Translations under genes and position numbers: made by a program
The notes under the pieces: model-generated
What the model was told of the DNA's origin: nothing
Seen by the model: the letters and a program-made list of their open reading frames with translations, nothing else
Databases searched by the model: none
NCBI GenBank assembly: GCA_028280635.1
Contig: JANQLM010000112.1
Coordinates: forward strand, 1-36,103
Direction of reading: 5' to 3'
From: Halieaceae bacterium
GTDB lineage: Bacteria; Pseudomonadota; Gammaproteobacteria; Pseudomonadales; Halieaceae
DNA: 36,103 bases
Shown: positions 8,829-16,909 of the stretch, in pieces
How the letters are laid out: each line of letters opens with the position of its first letter
How positions within the stretch are numbered: position 1 is the first letter of the stretch

Positions 8829-8899
8829 GAACCCGGGCGGGGAGAGTCTTTCAGGGTGTTCTCAGGTGAGAATGAAAAAGGCCTCCGAGTCCCGGGTTC
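8829..8899 (-). promoter_or_regulatory. Possible attenuator/antiterminator pairing upstream of the MFS gene
   Basis: On the minus strand the loop of the terminator hairpin upstream of the MFS gene (CCCGGGTTC on the plus strand, 8891-8899) is perfectly complementary to GAACCCGGG at 8829-8837, closer to the start codon. Pairing of these nine bases would compete with or lock the terminator. Such an arrangement could couple read-through into the transporter to a signal. The CCCGGG core is self-complementary, so chance is a real alternative. Confidence 0.3.
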
Positions 8900-8914
8900 T
8901 CGGAGGCCTTTTTT
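8875..8914. terminator. Strong bidirectional intrinsic terminator upstream of the MFS gene
   Basis: A perfect 10-bp stem (8880-8889 with 8899-8908; arms GGCCTCCGAG and CTCGGAGGCC, nine-base loop) is flanked by five A on the left and six T on the right, so it can end transcripts in both directions. No plus-strand gene ends here. The nearest transcript that needs ending would come from the minus strand, within the region upstream of the MFS transporter. Confidence 0.85.
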
Positions 8915-9206
8915 GTAATCTTCAGTCGTTCAGATGTGACTGTCTATCTATAGCTTCCTCGAACCATGCGCGCGATCCAGATCGCGGCAAATGGTGCTCA
9001 CCGATGCCCACCGGCACAGGTCAGCGACCACTGCCTGCTTATGCAGGGAGCGCGTGAACATGTACTGTGGGTTGCGAGCGGTCATCGGACTGCCGTTTTC
9101 ATTAAACTGAACGAGGGCCTATAGTCCTCTGATGCGGCGAGAAGTTCAACTCCTCGCGCAAAATGATGTGTAAAAACACCAAATAGATAAGAGAAAAAAC
9201 AGCAAA
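8915..9206. other. Gene-free, hairpin-rich region between the MFS terminator and the SDR gene
   Basis: No convincing gene lies in these 292 bases. Three short hairpins are visible: a perfect palindrome at about 8970-8985 (GCGAT-CCAG-ATCGC type), CCTGC-TTAT-GCAGG at 9034-9047, and GCGAG/CTCGC around 9138-9158. Together with the terminator at 8875-8914 this fits a structured leader or small RNA read leftward, but no clear promoter supports it. A 52-codon frame (8966-9124, plus strand) has no recognisable product. Confidence 0.35.
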
Positions 9207-10220
9207 GTGCACATCCTGGTCACCGGCGGCACCGGCTTCATTGGCTATCACACTGCACGTGAGCTGCTCGCGGCCGGCCATCGGGTGCGGTTGCTGGTGC
9301 GTGACAAGGACAAACTGCGCAGGCTCTACGGCAGCAATATCACCGACTATGTACTGGGCGACGTGACCGATGCGGCGTCTGTCGACAAGGCCCTGGCCGG
9401 TTGCGAGGGCGTGATACACAGCGCGGCACTGGTCTCCATAGACCGCCAGGATGCCGACCGGGTGCTGGCCACCAACGTCGGCGGCACCGAGCGCGTGATC
9501 GGGGGTGCGGTAAAACGCGGCCTGGACACCATCGTCCACGTGTCCAGCGTCACCGCACTCTACAATCCCCGGGCCGCCTACCTGAACGAATACTCACCAC
9601 CGGGCAGCGCCGCCAATGCCTATGGCCGCTCCAAAGTCGCCTGTGAAGAGTACGTGCGCGGCCTGCAGTCCACCGGCGCGCCGATCCACATCACCTATCC
9701 CGCCAGCGTCATTGGCCCTGACGATCCCGGGTTTACCGACCCCCACCAGGGCCTGAAGGCCTACCTGGCCGCGGCCGCGCCGGTGCTACCCAGCGGTAAC
9801 CAGTGGGTGGATGTGCGCGATGTAGCACTGGCCCACCGCCGTCTGTTCGAGCGGGCGCTGCCCGCCGGACGCTACCCCCTGGGCGGCCACTTTCTCACCT
9901 GGAGCCAGCTGGTGGAGACCTTGTCTGAGATCACCGGTCGGCGCATCCGCAAGATCCCGGTGCCCGGCGGCTTGATGCTGGGGGCGGGCCGGCTGGTGGA
10001 CTGGCTCAACCGGCTGCGGGGCAAGTCCCTGGATATCCCGGTCACCCATGAGGCCATGGTGTACGCCACCAACTGGGTGCGCATGGACAACAGCAAGGGG
10101 ACAGCGGAGCTTGGTATCGAATACCGGCCGGTGGAGGAATCCCTGACAGATGCCATCCGCTCATTGGTGGCGGACGGTCATATTGATAGACGCCAGGCCG
10201 GACTGCTTGGTGATGCCTGA
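9207..10220 (+). CDS. NAD-dependent epimerase/dehydratase (extended SDR)
   Basis: A 337-residue cytoplasmic oxidoreductase. The Rossmann nucleotide-binding motif GGTGFIG is at 7-13 and the catalytic Tyr139-x-x-x-Lys143 (YGRSK) is in place. The sequence resembles NAD-dependent epimerases/dehydratases of the dihydroflavonol-reductase/3-beta-hydroxysteroid-dehydrogenase-like branch. The start is a GTG at 9207, immediately before the first beta-strand, with only a weak purine-rich Shine-Dalgarno (AAGAGA). The stop overlaps the next gene by 8 bp, so the two are one unit. The substrate is not evident. Confidence 0.88.
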   Translation: MHILVTGGTGFIGYHTARELLAAGHRVRLLVRDKDKLRRLYGSNITDYVLGDVTDAASVDKALAGCEGVIHSAALVSIDRQDADRVLATNVGGTERVIGGAVKRGLDTIVHVSSVTALYNPRAAYLNEYSPPGSAANAYGRSKVACEEYVRGLQSTGAPIHITYPASVIGPDDPGFTDPHQGLKAYLAAAAPVLPSGNQWVDVRDVALAHRRLFERALPAGRYPLGGHFLTWSQLVETLSEITGRRIRKIPVPGGLMLGAGRLVDWLNRLRGKSLDIPVTHEAMVYATNWVRMDNSKGTAELGIEYRPVEESLTDAIRSLVADGHIDRRQAGLLGDA

Positions 10221-11130
10221 TTTCGAACTCGGCATCACCCCCTGGCGCATGGAGCTGGACGCCGCGGGGCTCAGCGCCCAGGCCATGCAGGCCGAGGCCT
10301 GGGGTTACCGCTCCTTTTTCCTGCCGGAGTCCCACTTCCTGGAAACCGCTTCGATACCGGATCCGCTGCTGGTCCTGGCGGCGGTCGCCGCGCAGACCTC
10401 CGAACTGACCCTGGGCACCACGTCCTGGCTGCTGCCGATTCGCCAGCCGCTGCTGGCGGCGGAGCAGGCGGCCAGCCTGGACCAACTGTGCCGCGGCCGC
10501 CTGGTGCTGGGACTGGGGCGGGGCTATCAGCGCGGCATGCTGGAGGCGTTCGGTGTAAACAGTGCCGACAAACGCGATCGTTTTGACGAGGTGCTGGCCG
10601 CCATGAAAGCCGCCTGGGCCGGCGCACCCGTGGAGGGCCAGCCGGTGTTCCCCAGGCCGCTGCAGCAGCCGCACCCGCCGCTGTGGGTAGCGGCTTTCGG
10701 CCCCAAAGCCATCGCCCAGGCCGGCCGTCTCGGCCTGCCCTATTTTGCTTCGCCAGTGGAGAGCCTCGACGAGTTGCTGGGCAATTACGCACGCCACGAG
10801 GATGCACTGGCCCAACACGGCAATGGTGGCGAAATCCTGCGGCCGATCATGCGTACGGTATTCGTCGCTGAGGATCCGAAACGGGTCGGCCTGGTGCGGG
10901 AAAAACTCGCCGCCCTGCCCGCCCCGCCCTTCCGCAGGGGCCCACAACCCGCACCGGAAGACTGGTGCCTGCTGGGTACAGCGGCGGAAGTCTCGGAACA
11001 GATTGCCCGGTACCACAACAGCCTCAACATGACCCACCTGGTCGCCGTCCGCCCCCGGGTCCCCGGCATAGAAACCGACTGGCTCACCGACTCCTTCGCC
11101 GCCCTGGCCGATACTTGCTTGAGCTCCTAG
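10213..11130 (+). CDS. LLM-class (luciferase-like) flavin-dependent oxidoreductase
   Basis: A 305-residue protein with the bacterial luciferase-like TIM barrel. Family-like stretches include the N-terminal strand FELGITPW, LTLGTTSWLLPIRQPLLAAEQAA, and RLVLGLGRGYQRGMLEAFG, the last typical of FMN- or F420-binding members. I chose the ATG at 10213 because the barrel begins there; the start overlaps the SDR stop (ATGCCTGA). The upstream frame from 10150 is antisense-free but lies inside the SDR gene. A pair with an SDR suggests modification of a lipophilic or steroid-like substrate. That is inference only. Confidence 0.86.
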   Translation: MPDFELGITPWRMELDAAGLSAQAMQAEAWGYRSFFLPESHFLETASIPDPLLVLAAVAAQTSELTLGTTSWLLPIRQPLLAAEQAASLDQLCRGRLVLGLGRGYQRGMLEAFGVNSADKRDRFDEVLAAMKAAWAGAPVEGQPVFPRPLQQPHPPLWVAAFGPKAIAQAGRLGLPYFASPVESLDELLGNYARHEDALAQHGNGGEILRPIMRTVFVAEDPKRVGLVREKLAALPAPPFRRGPQPAPEDWCLLGTAAEVSEQIARYHNSLNMTHLVAVRPRVPGIETDWLTDSFAALADTCLSS

Positions 11131-11356
11131 ATTCGAACGCTGCTCAACGAGAAGTTGTTCAAAGAGCCTTCGCGAACTCCATGGGGCATACCCGTGAAAG
11201 CGGGGATCCGGAAGGCGCGTGAAATCGTTACTGGGTTGCCTTACGCGGGTGCCGCCTGCGCGGCGATGACTGATTGGCGCCTCCGCCAGCCGCTTGGGAG
11301 GTACGCTACGGAGCGCCGCGTAATGCAGAGGGCGAAGGTGACGCAGCGCCTCGGTA
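11131..11356. repeat. Intergenic region with a REP-like palindromic element
   Basis: This 226-bp gap between the LLM gene and the convergent HxlR gene has no supported ORF. Around 11183-11211 it holds the palindrome CCCG-TGAAAG-CGGG followed by GATCCGG. This closely resembles the widespread proteobacterial intergenic repeat whose false translations read like RESGDPE or PVKAGI, and both appear in frame here. A second imperfect inverted repeat (11276-11285 with 11309-11317) lies nearby. Only one copy is present in the window, so the repeat status is inferred. Confidence 0.4.
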
Positions 11357-12100
11357 TTATTTTGGAGTGTTGACCCCAAGCGGTCTTATAGACAGCCGTA
11401 CATTTTCCGGCGAGGGGTCCAGCTTCCGCTCCGAAAACACCGCGTTACGCGCCAGCGGCAGCCAGTGTTCAATGGAACGGATCAACAGCGGCCGGCCCTT
11501 CAGCACGAGCTGGCGCCGGACCAGGGCGGTCTGTAGGGTCATGTCGCCCAGCCAGATTTCGGTCAGGGCACGCAGTCCGGCTTCTATCACCAGGTCTGTC
11601 TCGCCCTTGGGCGGCTCCGACACAAGCTGCACCTCGCGGTCACCGGGGCGGGATTCACAGGCCTCCACCTGCAGCCACCAGCGGTTGGGCTCGGGCAGGT
11701 CATCCAGATGGATTTCGATGATCGCGCCCGGCTCCGGCAGGAACTCGGTCCTGATGCGTCGGCGGATGTCCCACATCAGCAATTCCACATCGAGATCCGT
11801 ATCCGGCAGGTCGCCACGCCCCCAGCGCATGCCCCAGATGGCAAACTGGCGTACCAGGGGCGCCAGGTCTTCACCAGCGGCCGTCAGGTGGTAGTCGTGG
11901 TCGTCTTTGGTGATCAGCCCGTTGGCCTCAAGTTCCTTGAGGCGCTTGTTGAGCATGGTGGGGGAAATGCCGCTGATCGCGCGCTGGAATTCACTGAAGC
12001 GCGTGCTGCCGTATAGCAGCTCTCGCACAATCAGCAGGGCCCACTTCTCCCCGAGCAACTCGGCGGTCTTGGCGACGGGGCAGAACTGTCCGTACTCCAT
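11357..12100 (-). CDS. HxlR-type winged-helix regulator with C-terminal SCP2-like domain
   Basis: A 247-residue transcription factor. The N-terminal ~100 residues are an HxlR winged helix (YGQFCPVAKTAELLGEKWAL, then FSEFQRAISGISPTMLNKRL). The C-terminal half, ending VLKGRPLLIRSIEHWL, resembles the sterol-carrier (SCP2) fold seen in longer HxlR-type proteins, which may bind a lipid or other hydrophobic ligand. The ATG at 12100 fits the usual family start; the frame runs back to 12187 without family content. It converges on the LLM gene and could regulate the SDR/LLM pair or the upstream operon. No operator was identified. Confidence 0.85.
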   Translation of the reverse strand: MEYGQFCPVAKTAELLGEKWALLIVRELLYGSTRFSEFQRAISGISPTMLNKRLKELEANGLITKDDHDYHLTAAGEDLAPLVRQFAIWGMRWGRGDLPDTDLDVELLMWDIRRRIRTEFLPEPGAIIEIHLDDLPEPNRWWLQVEACESRPGDREVQLVSEPPKGETDLVIEAGLRALTEIWLGDMTLQTALVRRQLVLKGRPLLIRSIEHWLPLARNAVFSERKLDPSPENVRLSIRPLGVNTPK

Positions 12101-12217
12101 CAGGGGGGTGTCCACTGGATGCCGACGTTGCAAAGAGACTACCGCTTTACTACGTATTTTGCACCCCCACTCTGTGGTGCAGCTCACAGCTTCGACAAAG
12201 ATGCGGCGAACCGGCGA

Positions 12218-13450
12218 CTAAATACTGTAAAACCAGTAACTTACAATAATCGCAGCAGTGATACCCGCAGCGTCGGCGGCCAGCCCGCAGGCCACGGCAT
12301 GGCGTGCATGGCGGATTCCCGCAGCGCCAAAATATACAGCCAGTACATAAAACGTAGTCTCTGTCGAACCCTGCATGGTGGCCGCCAGACGGCCCTGGAA
12401 AGAGTCCACGCCGAACTGGTTCATGGTGTCAATCATCATGGCCCGGGCGCCGCTGCCCGACAGCGGATTCATCAGCGCCGTGGGCATGGCGTCAACCCAG
12501 CGGGCGTCGGCTCCGCTCAGGGCCACCAGCCCGCGCAGACTGTCCAGGAGCAGGTCGAGGGCGCCGCTGGCCCGAAAGACGCCCACCGCCACCAGCATGG
12601 CCAGCAGAAAGGGGATGATATCGATGGCGGTCTGGAACCCGCTTTTCGCCCCTTCAACGAAGGTCTCGTAAACATTGATGCCGCGGCGGTGGGCGGCCAG
12701 CAGGAACAGCACCACCAATCCGAGGATCATAATGTTGGCCAGCAGGCTGGACTGGCGCTGCAGCGCCTCGGCGCTGAGGGTGGCGAACCAGCCCACCAAC
12801 GCCAGCAGCAGCGCAAAAGCGCCCGCCAGCCAGGCCAGCACTACCGTGTCGGTGAGCCTGATGCGCTGCACCCAGGCGGTGACCAGCAGGCCTGCCAGGG
12901 TGGAGCAACTGGTGGCGATCAGGATGGGAATAAACACCGACGCCGGGTCTGCGGCACCCATCTGCGCCCGGTACAGCAGGATGGTCACCGGGAACAGGGT
13001 GACCGATGAGGTGTTCAGCACCAGGAACAGGATCTGGGCATTGGTGGCCGTGTCCGGCGTCGGGTTGAGGGATTGCAGGTCCTTCATGGCGCGAATACCC
13101 AGGGGGGTCGCCGCGTTGTCCAGGCCCAGCACGTTGGCGCTGAGGTTGAGTGTCATCGATGATATCGCCGGATGCCCGGCCGGCACCCCGGGCATGAGGC
13201 GGGTGAACAGCGGCGACATCAGGCGACCCAGGCGGTCCACCAGGCCGCTGGCCTCCCCCAGCGCCACCACCCCAAGCCAGAAGGCCAGCAAGCCAACCAG
13301 GCCGATGGCCAGCTCCACGGTGAGGCCGGCCATATCGAACATCGCCGAGACCATGCGCTGGAACACCTCGGCATCGCCCTGGAACCACCACTGGAACAGG
13401 CCGGCCAGAAAGGCCAGCAGGAAAAAGCCCAACCAGATTCGGTGCAGCAC
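12218..13450 (-). CDS. Nucleoside-recognition (Gate) domain membrane protein, SpmA-SpmB-like fusion
   Basis: A 410-residue polytopic inner-membrane protein with two Gate/nucleoside-recognition halves (about 40-170 and 270-400). The first carries the conserved stretch SANVLGLDNAATPLGIRAM, and the second NPLSGSGARAMMIDTM and GSTETTFYVLAVYFGA. The pair corresponds to Bacillus SpmA and SpmB joined in one chain, a form common in non-sporulating Gram-negatives. Transport is the usual guess, with the substrate unknown. The gene is last in a leftward operon, 18 bp after the alpha/beta hydrolase. Confidence 0.88.
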   Translation of the reverse strand: MLHRIWLGFFLLAFLAGLFQWWFQGDAEVFQRMVSAMFDMAGLTVELAIGLVGLLAFWLGVVALGEASGLVDRLGRLMSPLFTRLMPGVPAGHPAISSMTLNLSANVLGLDNAATPLGIRAMKDLQSLNPTPDTATNAQILFLVLNTSSVTLFPVTILLYRAQMGAADPASVFIPILIATSCSTLAGLLVTAWVQRIRLTDTVVLAWLAGAFALLLALVGWFATLSAEALQRQSSLLANIMILGLVVLFLLAAHRRGINVYETFVEGAKSGFQTAIDIIPFLLAMLVAVGVFRASGALDLLLDSLRGLVALSGADARWVDAMPTALMNPLSGSGARAMMIDTMNQFGVDSFQGRLAATMQGSTETTFYVLAVYFGAAGIRHARHAVACGLAADAAGITAAIIVSYWFYSI

Positions 13451-13468
13451 TAGCGCGCCTCCCGGGTG

Positions 13469-14308
13469 CTAAGCGCTGGAGCGCGCCGCACAGGCTGCAG
13501 CGAGGAAATCGAGAATCTCGGCGGCGGTCTCCGCCGGGCGCTCCAGCGGCAACAGGTGGCCGCCCGGCCGCTCGCGCAGGTCGGCCTGGGGCTGGGTTTG
13601 CCCCCACAGGGCGAAAGCCTCGGGCGACAGGGTGTCGGAGGTTTCGCCGCGCAATCCCAGTACCGGCAGGCGGATGGCGGCCAGCACTTCCCAGACCTGG
13701 GGAGAGGAACGGTAGGCGGCCGCCTCCCACTCACGGGCGTAGGCCAGCTGGTATTCGCCCTCCTCATTCAGGCGGGTGCCAGCCAACACATAGTCCCACA
13801 GCACCTGGTCGCTGAAATCCGTAAACGCGCGCTTGCCGCGGTGAAACTCGAAGGCTTCCTCGCGGCTGGCAAAGCGGTTGGGACGCGTCAGGGTCTTGCG
13901 GATCATCGGTATCTCGTCGAGTACCTCATCCGGCAGGTGTGCGCGCTGGGCCAGGGTCTCGGGAGTCAGGAACACCGGATCGATCAGCAGCAGACCCCGG
14001 AACAGCTCCGGGCGCATGGACGCGGCCTTGGCGGCGACCACCGCGCCCATGGAATGGCCCATCATCCACACCGCCTCGCTCTGGGTCGCCTCCAGGGTTT
14101 CCACGAGGTCATCGGCGAAGCGGTCCCAGTTGAGACGCGCCGGCGGCATCTCCGGACTCCAGATGGGCCGGTGATGGAAGCCGGTCACCCGGCAGTGTTC
14201 GGTGAGGCAGTTGATCAGTTGCCGGTAGCTGCCCACCGGGTAACCGTTGGCATGGGCGAAGACAATCGGCTCGCCCCGGCCGCCGAACTCCTCCAGGCGT
14301 TGCTGCAT
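13469..14308 (-). CDS. Alpha/beta-fold hydrolase
   Basis: A 279-residue serine hydrolase. The nucleophile elbow GHSMG contains Ser86, the oxyanion region is FAHANGYPVGSY near 17-28, and the catalytic His is in the C-terminal GGHLLPLERP. The start codon overlaps the stop of the upstream M14 hydrolase by one base (TGATG), a sign of translational coupling. The substrate is unknown. Its place between an amide-forming ligase with its matching deacylase and a Gate membrane protein suggests a role in one shared small-molecule pathway. Confidence 0.85.
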   Translation of the reverse strand: MQQRLEEFGGRGEPIVFAHANGYPVGSYRQLINCLTEHCRVTGFHHRPIWSPEMPPARLNWDRFADDLVETLEATQSEAVWMMGHSMGAVVAAKAASMRPELFRGLLLIDPVFLTPETLAQRAHLPDEVLDEIPMIRKTLTRPNRFASREEAFEFHRGKRAFTDFSDQVLWDYVLAGTRLNEEGEYQLAYAREWEAAAYRSSPQVWEVLAAIRLPVLGLRGETSDTLSPEAFALWGQTQPQADLRERPGGHLLPLERPAETAAEILDFLAAACAARSSA

Positions 14309-15330
14309 CAGGCTCCGGCCACCTCTTCAGAGCCCTCGTCACAGACGAAGTAAAACAGGCAGTCCGAAGCGGCAATATCCGGCCGGGTGGTGGCCATGAA
14401 CAGGCGCATGTGCTGGCGGGGATAGAGCTGGCCTGCCTCGACCCGGAAGAACTCGTCCACCTCATGGGGCTGGTAATCGCTGCCGATCTGCAGGTGCTCG
14501 AGGCCCTGGCTGTCCAGCCAGCCCAACATGTCGTCATGGTCGACCGGGGCGAAGTTGAAGCGCTCGATATCGTGGCGCACGACAATATCGCGGTCGTGCA
14601 GCGGGCGGTCGGCGTAGTCGATGCGGCTGTGGGCGGCCAGCTCAAGCCTGAGCGGATGACGCAGCAAGGTGAGTTTTTCCGGCGGCCGCAGCAGGTCATC
14701 CTCGAGGAAGAAACGGGCAATACCCTCGTGGGCAACGATATCCGCGGCCTCATCCAGGCTGCCGCCGGCCTCCACGGTGATCACCGGGCAGCCGAGATCC
14801 TGCTCCATCAGTGAACCCAGCCGCAGGTCGGTAATAATGAGGCGGTCCACCCAGCGGCTGGCCAGGGCGCGCCGCGCCGCGCAGTCGCCGATACTGATTG
14901 AGAAGGCATCGCTGGAACCGGAGGTGTTGTGCAGATCCACCACCGCCTCGGGCTCCAGCTCGCGAATGGTGCGCAGCATGCTCTGGGCCAGTTGGCCCTG
15001 GCGATCCTTGTAGGGCGGATTGAAACAGCGATTGAGGTCGCGGCAGCCGGGCAACTGGCGGTGGAAAAACAGCGGCTCCGCCAGTGCGGCTTCCACTGCG
15101 CCGAGGATGATGACCACGTTGACCTTCGGCCGGCGCCCCTCCTGCAGCCAGTGGTGCACCGCTTCCAGACCCGAGGGTTCGTTGCCATGTGACAGGGTCA
15201 CCAGCACGCGGGTACGGCTGGCGTCTTCACCGGTCAGGTAAATCGCCGACGGCCCGGGCAGGGCCTGCAGAAATTCGTTCACCCGCCCAGGAATTTGCTC
15301 AGGGCGGGGGTCGCGGATCGGATTCAGCAC
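14308..15330 (-). CDS. Succinylglutamate desuccinylase/aspartoacylase-like zinc hydrolase (M14 type)
   Basis: A 340-residue enzyme of the AstE/AspA branch of M14 carboxypeptidase-like hydrolases. Zinc ligands are visible in HGNEP (His and Glu near residues 48-51) and in VVDLHNTSG (His near 133). The C-terminal ~120 residues form the beta domain typical of aspartoacylase-like members. Family reaction: removal of an acyl group from an N-acyl amino acid. The gene overlaps the upstream ligase by 7 bp and the downstream hydrolase by 1 bp, so the proteins are probably made together. The precise acyl group and amino acid are unknown; this is not AstE in an ast operon. Confidence 0.86.
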   Translation of the reverse strand: MLNPIRDPRPEQIPGRVNEFLQALPGPSAIYLTGEDASRTRVLVTLSHGNEPSGLEAVHHWLQEGRRPKVNVVIILGAVEAALAEPLFFHRQLPGCRDLNRCFNPPYKDRQGQLAQSMLRTIRELEPEAVVDLHNTSGSSDAFSISIGDCAARRALASRWVDRLIITDLRLGSLMEQDLGCPVITVEAGGSLDEAADIVAHEGIARFFLEDDLLRPPEKLTLLRHPLRLELAAHSRIDYADRPLHDRDIVVRHDIERFNFAPVDHDDMLGWLDSQGLEHLQIGSDYQPHEVDEFFRVEAGQLYPRQHMRLFMATTRPDIAASDCLFYFVCDEGSEEVAGA

Positions 15331-16796
15331 CAGCGCGCCACCGGCTTACTGTCAGTCATGTTGGCCACGTAGTCGGCCAGCATACGACGACAGGAATCGC
15401 CCACTCCCAGGGTTTTACGGTATTTCTCGAAGGTATTGAGCTGCCAGGTGGCACCGGTCTGGCCGGTATCAAAGCGCTCCTCGATGATCTTCCACAGGCG
15501 GTCGACGTCATCCCTGTCCAGCTCCAGTTGATCCAGGCCCTGGCGGGCGCGGGGCAGGAACTCCTCGATCAGCTCCCGCACCGGGCGCTCCTCGAGACCG
15601 CCACGGTGCTTGCGCGGCCAGATCAGATGCGCCTCCATGCCCTCCTGGGCGGCGCGATAGAAGTTGTACTCGGCAAACTTGAAGGGCAGGCGGGCGGCGT
15701 AGTGGTCCATGGAGTCAGCGCTGATACCCAACGCCCAGCCGATGCACAGTGCGGCGTTGGCAATCATGTCCAACACTGTCGGTCCCGCCGGCAGGAAACG
15801 GAACTCAATGCGCAGGTGGCCGCCGCCCACGTGGCTGTAAACTGCCCGGTTCCAGGGCCAGATGGTGCCGTGGTGCAGGCACAGCTCGGGCAGCCGCGGC
15901 GGATCCGAGACCTCTTCCTCATCGGTGAGCACCGGCATCAGCGGCTGATAGAGCGCCACGTTTTCCGCAAACAGCTCCCAGGCGCTGTTGCGCACCCAGC
16001 CGTGCCCGAAGCTGACCCGGGCCGGCTGGCGCCAGTGGGAGTTGCTGCGTTCGCGCAGGTCGATGCTCTGCTTGAACAGGGCGATGCGGGATTCCTGCCA
16101 CAACCGGCAGCCGGCAATCAGCGGCGAATTGGCAGACAGGGCCAGCGCCAGCGGGGTGGTGAGCTGGGCCGAGTTGAAACAGGTGACGAAGCGGTCCTCG
16201 GGTAACTGCAGGTGCACCTGGAAGGAGGTGTTGGCGCCCTCCACGGTGACCCCCTCCCCGTGGAGGGACAGGTGGTCCTCACCGGCGATGTCGATATGAA
16301 AGCCGCCGTTACGCACCCGGGTCAGGCCGTTGTTGAGGGCGTGATAGCGCGGCCGGTCGGTCATGAAATCCAGGCTCAGGTGCTTGTCCTGCAGGGTGGG
16401 CAGTATGCCGATGGGAATCACCTGGGCGTCGATGCTGCGGGCGTGGCCCTGCAGGATATCCAGGAAATCCCGCAGCTCGGACTCCATGGCCATAAACGGC
16501 TTGCTCTGGATCGGCGCCGGTGTCGGGCTCATGTTGAACTCGAGGTTGTACTTGTTGAGTTCCTGGGTGAGCTGTTCGTGGTTGGCCATCGCCAGCAGCT
16601 CTTCATTGACGGGTGCAGGCTGGAACAGGTTGTCCGCGAGGTAGACCTCCAGCTCGGCGCCAAAGGTCGGTTCCCAGCGATTGAACTGGGGCGCCTTGAT
16701 GGCCTCGCGCAGGAGACCGAGCTGGTTTTCCAGCCGGATGCTGAACTCGCGATACTCGGCTGGCGAGAATTCTTCCTTGTAGATCGCCTCGCCCAT
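15324..16796 (-). CDS. Glutamate-cysteine ligase-like (GCS2) carboxylate-amine ligase
   Basis: A 490-residue ATP-dependent ligase. Family features include FGAELEVYL near residue 45, the central GLTRVRNGGFHIDI, and the strand HVGGGHLRIEFRFLPAGPT. These belong to the GCS2 group, which makes gamma-glutamyl or similar amide bonds; family annotation is usually glutamate-cysteine ligase. It might supply gamma-glutamylcysteine, but the operon (deacylase, hydrolase, membrane protein) suggests a specialised product. The start at 16796 has a good Shine-Dalgarno (AGAGGA). It heads the leftward operon and is divergent from the LexA-boxed radical SAM gene. Confidence 0.82.
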   Translation of the reverse strand: MGEAIYKEEFSPAEYREFSIRLENQLGLLREAIKAPQFNRWEPTFGAELEVYLADNLFQPAPVNEELLAMANHEQLTQELNKYNLEFNMSPTPAPIQSKPFMAMESELRDFLDILQGHARSIDAQVIPIGILPTLQDKHLSLDFMTDRPRYHALNNGLTRVRNGGFHIDIAGEDHLSLHGEGVTVEGANTSFQVHLQLPEDRFVTCFNSAQLTTPLALALSANSPLIAGCRLWQESRIALFKQSIDLRERSNSHWRQPARVSFGHGWVRNSAWELFAENVALYQPLMPVLTDEEEVSDPPRLPELCLHHGTIWPWNRAVYSHVGGGHLRIEFRFLPAGPTVLDMIANAALCIGWALGISADSMDHYAARLPFKFAEYNFYRAAQEGMEAHLIWPRKHRGGLEERPVRELIEEFLPRARQGLDQLELDRDDVDRLWKIIEERFDTGQTGATWQLNTFEKYRKTLGVGDSCRRMLADYVANMTDSKPVARWC

Positions 16797-16889
16797 GTCT
16801 TCCTCTTCTCTGTTGCGGATACCGTGGCGGTGAACGGCCTGTTCCCGATTATGCCAAGAATTACTGGCCCAGGCTCGGCATCCTGCTTA

Positions 16890-16909
16890 TACTGTATAAA
16901 TGTCCAGTA
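16890..16909. promoter_or_regulatory. LexA (SOS) box over the PA0069-family start
   Basis: The 20 bases from 16890 to 16909 match the gammaproteobacterial LexA consensus (TACTGTATATATATACAGTA) at 17 of 20 positions, including the invariant CTG-N10-CAG half-sites and their flanking TA bases. A -10-like TATACT (16888-16893) overlaps the left half, so bound LexA would block transcription. The box also covers the ATG at 16900. LexA control of PA0069 is known in Pseudomonas aeruginosa, so the position agrees with the gene. Confidence 0.88.

Noticed and set aside
8966-9124. A 52-codon plus-strand ORF between the MFS terminator and the SDR gene
   Set aside because: No recognisable product, no Shine-Dalgarno, and it lies across hairpins better explained as RNA or DNA structure. 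The frame length is within chance for this GC content.
10042-11379. A 445-codon minus-strand ORF opposite the SDR/LLM genes
   Set aside because: Antisense shadow in GC-rich DNA. The opposite strand encodes well-conserved SDR and LLM proteins, and the translation has no family features.
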